The notes under the pieces are model-generated. The model worked only from the letters and a program-made list of their open reading frames with translations. It was not told the origin of the DNA and ran no database searches. Of a stretch of DNA of 64,000 nucleotides, positions 58,731 through 64,000 are shown in pieces. How positions within the stretch are numbered: position 1 is the first letter of the stretch; the number at the start of each line of letters is the position of its first letter. Both the position numbers and the translations under genes were made by a program. This DNA comes from Siphonodentalium dalli (taxonomy: Eukaryota; Mollusca; Scaphopoda; Gadilida; Siphonodentaliidae). Where the stretch lies: assembly GCA_032622095.1 (NCBI GenBank), contig CP136062.1, positions 10,505,710-10,569,709 on the forward strand, in the 5' to 3' direction.

Positions 58731-58774
58731 GCTCATATAATTATAGTGAATCGATATCAAATTCAAAATGCAAG

Positions 58775-58980
58775 TCGATAGCTCCACCCGTTTGCGAGAT
58801 CTCGTCTGCGCATGCGCTGCACGGGTGTAGCACGGGCTCGCCAATACGACAAGGACGACCGCCTGGTCAAACTACACACACGTACCAAGTTTCGTCCCGA
58901 TCGGTCGAGAATCGTAGATTTGTATAAATGACATACAAACAGAGGTCTTCAAAATATATATGAGACTAGCAGGTTAGCCC
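58775..58980 (+). repeat. Dispersed-repeat tail, copy 1
   Basis: CCAAGTTTCGTCCCGATCGG, TAGATTTGTATAAATGACAT, then TTCAAAATATATA and GAGACTAGC. The layout resembles the 3' ends of short non-LTR elements or SINEs (inference). Compare 59930-60150. The sequence downstream to about 59250 may be the start of a neighbouring copy. Confidence 0.45.
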
Positions 58981-59250
58981 GCCACTGGCGGCAATCGTCA
59001 GAAACATGACCAGTTTTGTTTTTCAATGAGTTAATTGTGCCTTTTTAATTTTTCGTCTCATGGCTTTGTTCGAAAAAGCAATTGCAACAGCTTCCGAGAC
59101 ACGTATGCTGCATCTAGGTGTACAATTTCGTCGAAATCAGCGAGTTTTATCCGATTTGACCTTGAATTGATCAGTAGGCTTCAATATTCGACACGGCAAT
59201 TGACTGCCGTAGGCCACGGACTGCCGTAACAGTTGATAACATGTTCACAT

Positions 59251-59929
59251 TCGGCGGATCGGGCACTGCGGTCAGTCAAAAAACATAACGCGCACGCTAT
59301 AACTCCGGTATCACTAACGTACGCGGCATTTGAAGGGTCAGGTTAACTTCCGCCTGGACCCACGTGGCGTGACGTAATTCACAACCACGTGTATTTACCT
59401 CGAAAGTGTTAAAATTGTGCGACCGCGACACACACAATGGCCCGATAATGGGCACACGTTCCCTGGCATTTCCCAGACGATATTCATGGGGAGGTCAAGT
59501 GACCAATTTTGAAATTTGCTGGTCGCATTCGTCTGTATGTCTGAGGAATTCTCGGCTTGATATTGTTACCAACATGACATATTTAAATTAATCCCGCCGT
59601 GGACCCCACACCAACGGCAACGCGACATGTGCTGCGTTCTAAAAATAGGTCGATTGCAGTGGATTCGTACAGATGACGAAATATGAGTGCGACAGATAAT
59701 ATTGTTTGATCGAAAGCATTTGAATTAATACGTCGCAAAACTCGCCTTGATGTTGGCTAATATATATTTGTCCCTGCTAGGTGTTGGGAATGTCGTCACA
59801 CAACACGGTCATGTCTGCATACAGTCTTACACGCACACGCCGAGACCCAGACGTAAGAATGACATTAGGCATATACGCTCTTTATCAACTACAATGCAAT
59901 AGGAACGCTCTTTAACTATCAACGCGATT
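59251..59929. other. Intergenic, more GC-rich, nothing recognised
   Basis: Two ACGCTCTTTA motifs at 59876 and 59904. No gene supported. Confidence 0.35.
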
Positions 59930-60078
59930 AACCCCCGCCGTGCCTTTGCGGTGATTTTGGGAGTGGAGAACGCGTGCTCTGAGCTTCTCCAAAACGCCGC
60001 GACGACGATTCCCGTCGTTTTTTACATTTAGATGGGAAGTTTGAACTCAATCGAGCGAACCGTTTTAGATTCTATGAA

Positions 60079-60118
<40 letters not shown>

Positions 60119-60150
60119 GAAGTCTCAAAATATATAGTATAGACTAGCAT
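59930..60150 (+). repeat. Dispersed-repeat tail, copy 2, with (AT)n
   Basis: AAGTTTGAACTCAATCGAGC, TTTTAGATTCTATGAAGTAC, (AT)n at 60083-60117, then CTCAAAATATATAGTATAGA and CTAGC. It aligns by eye with 58775-58980. Confidence 0.5.
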
Positions 60151-60214
60151 TTTGGATGTTTTTGGTTTGCCGGAAAATCAATTTCTTGCCACACAGCTTG
60201 GAATCGGCGACGAC
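60148..60214. repeat. 67-bp direct repeat, copy 1
   Basis: From CATTTTGGATGTTTTTGG to CTTGGAATCGGCGACGAC. Repeated at 60712-60778 with one mismatch (TTGCC versus TTCCC). Confidence 0.95.
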
Positions 60215-60711
60215 ATATCGTCGTCTACTTATTCTCCGTTTTCTTCAACCCCATCTCACGGCCGCATCCCTGTCAATTTTGTGTTTGATTTCAGCTCGAA
60301 TATTTCTAATGCACCCCTTCTATTCATAGCATAGCACCATTCAGGTTAACGAGCCTCAATTTTTATGGATACCGAGCCTGGAACGGTGTGGAACGACCTA
60401 GAGTGGAATTTCGTCTACTTTTATCCTTATCTTTCAACCCCTCCCCTACGCATGACAGAAGATTCCCCCTGTTCGTTATACCTACAGAAAATACTTCCTT
60501 GACAAATGGAACCGATGGAAATGAAGAATATGGTGCTAAACATATTAAAATGGCGACTATAGGGGTATTTTTTATTATTGAATTATAACATGTAAATTGC
60601 ATTTTTTCACGACATAAATCCTGTTGCGAGCTTTCTTGGGATCCCATGACAAATATCGTGTCTGTGCTATCAAGCGTGTCAATTAGCTTAACTGATTTAA
60701 CGAAAAAAAAT

Positions 60712-60778
60712 CATTTTGGATGTTTTTGGTTTGCCGGAAAATCAATTTCTTCCCACACAGCTTGGAATCGGCGACGAC
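60712..60778. repeat. 67-bp direct repeat, copy 2
   Basis: See 60148-60214. The intervening ~500 bp contains two related CGTCTACTT...TTCAACCCC segments (60220 and 60411). Confidence 0.95.
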
Positions 60779-61406
60779 GATAATATACTTATTTATATAT
60801 TCATCCTTCAATCATACTGTGACGAGATTAATATATGCCACTACTGGGGTATCAATGGCGGGGCAGCTGCCAGTATGCCCTGGGGAGCAGCTTGAAACTA
60901 AATCAGTTACATTAATTAGTCCTGAATATACAATAATGATTTGACGGTTAAGGCGCTGCATGACGTCGCTTCTAATGGCTCATACTTTGGTCTCCCAGGG
61001 TCGATGGACAAATTATAATAAGCTGATTGTGTCATAACGTGAACAGACGAAAGGCCAAATTTCAATTTGGTCAGAACGTCACAGTCTTTGGTCAAACGCC
61101 ACCTATTTTAATCACAGATTCTGACCCGCTTTCCGTCATCCAAATATGTATAATTTGTGGAAACTATTATGTCATGTACAAAAGACCTATTCGCGATATC
61201 GAATTTAGAAGCAATAAAGAATGTTTCTATGCCATTTATATGCAATTTGACTGATTTATGTGAATATGTTAGAATAGGGCCCTTCGGTCATTTCACATTT
61301 AACAATTAAAGCTGAAATTTCTAGAGTAAGCACGCGTGACATTTGTTTTCTCGAAACAACTCAAAAATCCGACTCGAATAAATAACCAACAACCACATGC
61401 GTGTAA
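60779..61406. other. Intergenic, nothing recognised
   Basis: A 75-codon plus frame at 61027-61254 carries no known motif. Confidence 0.35.
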
Positions 61407-61760
61407 TTGGCCCATCGTGCCACTTATCCCACCCGATCACATCAAACCGAAGCCAATCAGGTGTATAGGTGCTTCTTTCATAGATATATGATAAGGTACG
61501 GGAGCTTCCACGTTCGTTCTGACTTCACATCGCCATCATTGGCTCATTTAGTAACTTCTACAGTCGTTCCGGGTCTGTATAATCAGGGGGAGTTTCCTGC
61601 AATATGTCCATTAACCACTAAAAAGTTATTGAAGAACACTGGGGGTAAGCTGCTCCGTGGGAAGCGGTTCGCTTGTGATAAAAGCTCCAGTGCGCAGTTT
61701 ACAATGCGACGGTGCGTCTGTGATTATTTTGTGAAAAAGGAAACTGAAGTATTCAAAATG
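61407..61760 (+). other. Possible exon, unassigned
   Basis: The frame continues to 61838, but a good splice donor (AAAATG then GTACGT at 61761) ends a protein-like stretch with HLVTSTVVPGLYNQGEFPAI and LLKNTGGKLLRGKRFACDKS. The frame opens with TTG, not ATG. No family recognised. Confidence 0.2.
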
Positions 61761-61838
61761 GTACGTATTATCTCTATAAACAGCATTATTCTATGCATGG
61801 AACGTCGGTCACAAATGACCAACATGCTTCAACTGTGA

Positions 61839-64000
61839 TTTATATATCGCATTTATTCGAACACATTTCCATACCATGCAGAAGCAGCTGATTTATCACT
61901 TCAAAACCCGATTGTGTAACGAGAAAATTCTTAATAACATGATATTTTGTGTATGAAAACGAAATAATCTGAATAATGTCCCGTATCAATTGCTATAACA
62001 AACATCTCCGCCGTGCGATTGTTGTTGGCGTTGGTGTCTCAAACAACTAAATACTGAGAAAAATGCATGTTAACACCACCACGTGGACGCTCCAGTTCGT
62101 ATTTCGATAAGCGCCAGCGCGTAGACCGCCGGGACTGGCGGGCTCCAGTGCGCATTTAAAAAGAGATTTAGGTGAAAACGATCGAAACAAGTTCGTATTT
62201 ATTATTTCAATCACATTGGCATTATTGGAGCCTAAAACATGACAATTATCGTGTGGTGTTTCCGTGAATTATCAGTTATATACCAATAGTATATCCTATC
62301 ATATACTCCAATCGATATGTATTTGAATGTACATGCAGTCCTGTGTGATTCACATGTTATTGTACGGATATAATTAAAACTATTCGTTTGTTGTCAGCCT
62401 AATTGATTTCGAATAGTGGGTTGATCATGTATGCATATTACGATGTGGGAGATTGACCATGGCATGCATGTATTCGCATAATTAATCTTGCAAAATAATT
62501 GTTGATATGCGGCTTGTGTAAGTCATAACACAATATGGATGTGCCATTATATATAAATGGCACGAAAACGGCATGCATGACCTATTAAAGGCAGACAATC
62601 CGATCGGGTGGTCCCCGTATAATCAGATTCCAACAACAACAACAATAACAACAACAACATTTTTCAAAAGACGCTTTAGTTATTAAAATCAACTAATTGC
62701 AAAAAATAATGCCAAGTACATGCAATTATGGATGCATTTTAATATCTTTTCAGAAAGGTCCATTAAGATCATTGAATCCTCCATTGACCCTTCCATACCC
62801 GCATACATCTGAAATGACAATACTGAAATAATAAGCGCAAGATAATCAGGTATAATTGTGGGTAGAGTGTCTTCATTGCGGGTGGGCAATATTGGGCAAA
62901 TCAATTTGCAATACGGGTCCAGGAATTTTTTGTTTTAATTTATCATATTATTTTCTCAAAATACTATAATAAATTAAAAACATATATATTCCCGGACCCC
63001 TGTGATTTGCACTCCACCCGGAGTTGAAAGACATTTATATTTACCACATATATTTCAGATACTTTCAAATATATGGGGGTATATCGTTGGAGTTCCAACC
63101 AGTTACAAACCTGTTTCAGGTAACAGTCAGAATATTCAAGCTCAAGAGTGTGCAAAAGGAAAGTCTTAAGTTGAGATAAAAATGTGCTCCAAAGTGGGGG
63201 GTACAGTTGGAAATTCGAAGTTTGACACCCACCCAAACCAAGACCCTCTAGTCACGTCCCTGACACTCCCAATCCTGCATCAAGGTGTGAGCTTTCACTG
63301 AAGCAACAGCGATACCACTTCAACGTATTCCCAACTAAAATAAATGTATAATAATCATAATTACGAAGCCATATCACCACAAAACATATGGTGTTATGGT
63401 TCTGCGAAGAATGCACTGCAAATGATATGAATATAATTATTATATTATAGTAATTATATATATACTAATGTCTAATTATCGTAATTACATTCGTATCATT
63501 TGTATTACATTCTTAATTGCCATAATTACATTCGTATTCGGATATTTATGTTATAAATGATATATAATATATTAAATTACAACATAAAACACAAGCTAAT
63601 TGAAGAAAATGACTCTGAGGAAAGCACACACCACCTTCTGTAGTTTTGGGTTGTCAGAATGTTGATTATCCTGCCAAAATAAGTCAATTACGATTCCATG
63701 ACACCTAGCACTGGCGCTTTATTTCATCACAAGCGCACACGATGTGTAACCTGTTATCGCAATGGCACTGGGGCTTTTTGTCATGATTTGAAAGCTTTCT
63801 GGCATTGTTGTAAATGAGCAGAATACATCGACACTTATTTGGGATTACTAGATGACGTATCAGATTTATTGTTCAATATTGTTCACGCTCAAATAAGCTT
63901 TTAAATACGGTCTATTCACCCGGTTACTTTCGGTAGTTTCCCATAGTAAATGCATAGGGAATACTTTTCAGCAATGCTAAACTGGGAAAAGGAGGGTATT
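61839..64000. other. Right end of window, no supported genes
   Basis: AT-rich DNA with a CAACAACAA run at 62626-62660, a GTGCCAT...ATGGCAC hairpin at about 62551, and repeated CGTAATTACATTCGTAT motifs at 63480-63540. The minus frames at 62689-62904 and 62964-63236 show no known motif. Confidence 0.4.

Noticed and set aside
1-64000. tRNA or rRNA genes
   Set aside because: I looked for GGTTC-AATCC-type B boxes and paired acceptor ends and saw none that fit; a dedicated scan was not possible.

Overview
The window is AT-rich, repeat-dominated eukaryotic intergenic DNA, most likely from an invertebrate. The signs are minisatellites, a 5'-truncated LINE, MITE-like elements, foldback elements, AATAAA signals, and almost no long open frames. 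Species cannot be fixed from the sequence. A mollusc or another marine invertebrate is my guess, from the general look of the repeats. Only one full-length, convincing protein-coding gene is visible.

Layout. 1-9938 is one huge 29-bp minisatellite with higher-order structure. 9939-13440 holds short repeats and a tandemly duplicated, partly broken pair of exon-like pieces that look like the end of a beta-propeller protein. 13788-19397 is an almost perfect 2805-bp tandem duplication that carries a 1.1-kb foldback element and a possible small secreted peptide. From 18856 to 36355 two inverted ~1.4-kb arms with the same TAGTCC terminus and ATT on both sides enclose 17.5 kb (called F1 here). Inside F1 are a ~145-bp degenerate tandem repeat, a LINE fragment with its 11-bp target duplication, some coding-like fragments, and a giant palindrome.

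The palindrome (26256-34719) is the centrepiece. It has two ~4.2-kb arms around a 61-bp GC-rich centre, and both ends abut CTAG. Each arm carries a copy of the same 566-codon gene, transcribed outward. The gene encodes a C2H2 finger, an A32-like (FtsK/HerA superfamily) packaging ATPase, a repeat linker, a C2HC finger, and a conserved-looking acidic C-terminal region. The right copy is intact and the left is split by one nonsense change. No polymerase, integrase or capsid gene is visible, so this looks like a virus-derived or Polinton-related element reduced to, or specialised around, the ATPase.

36356-58300 is a mosaic of dispersed modules (X, Y, Z), a TTAA-flanked MITE, hairpins, a ~45-bp minisatellite, and a second TAGTCC foldback element (F2, 52877-58004). 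F2 sits in the middle of an X module, and an intact paralogue of X shows the empty site. 58300-64000 holds fragments of dispersed repeats and no gene I can support.

The genes do not form a pathway; the window is best read as a nest of mobile elements. A recurring 12-mer, ATAAAGAGCGTT, appears in several otherwise unrelated elements.
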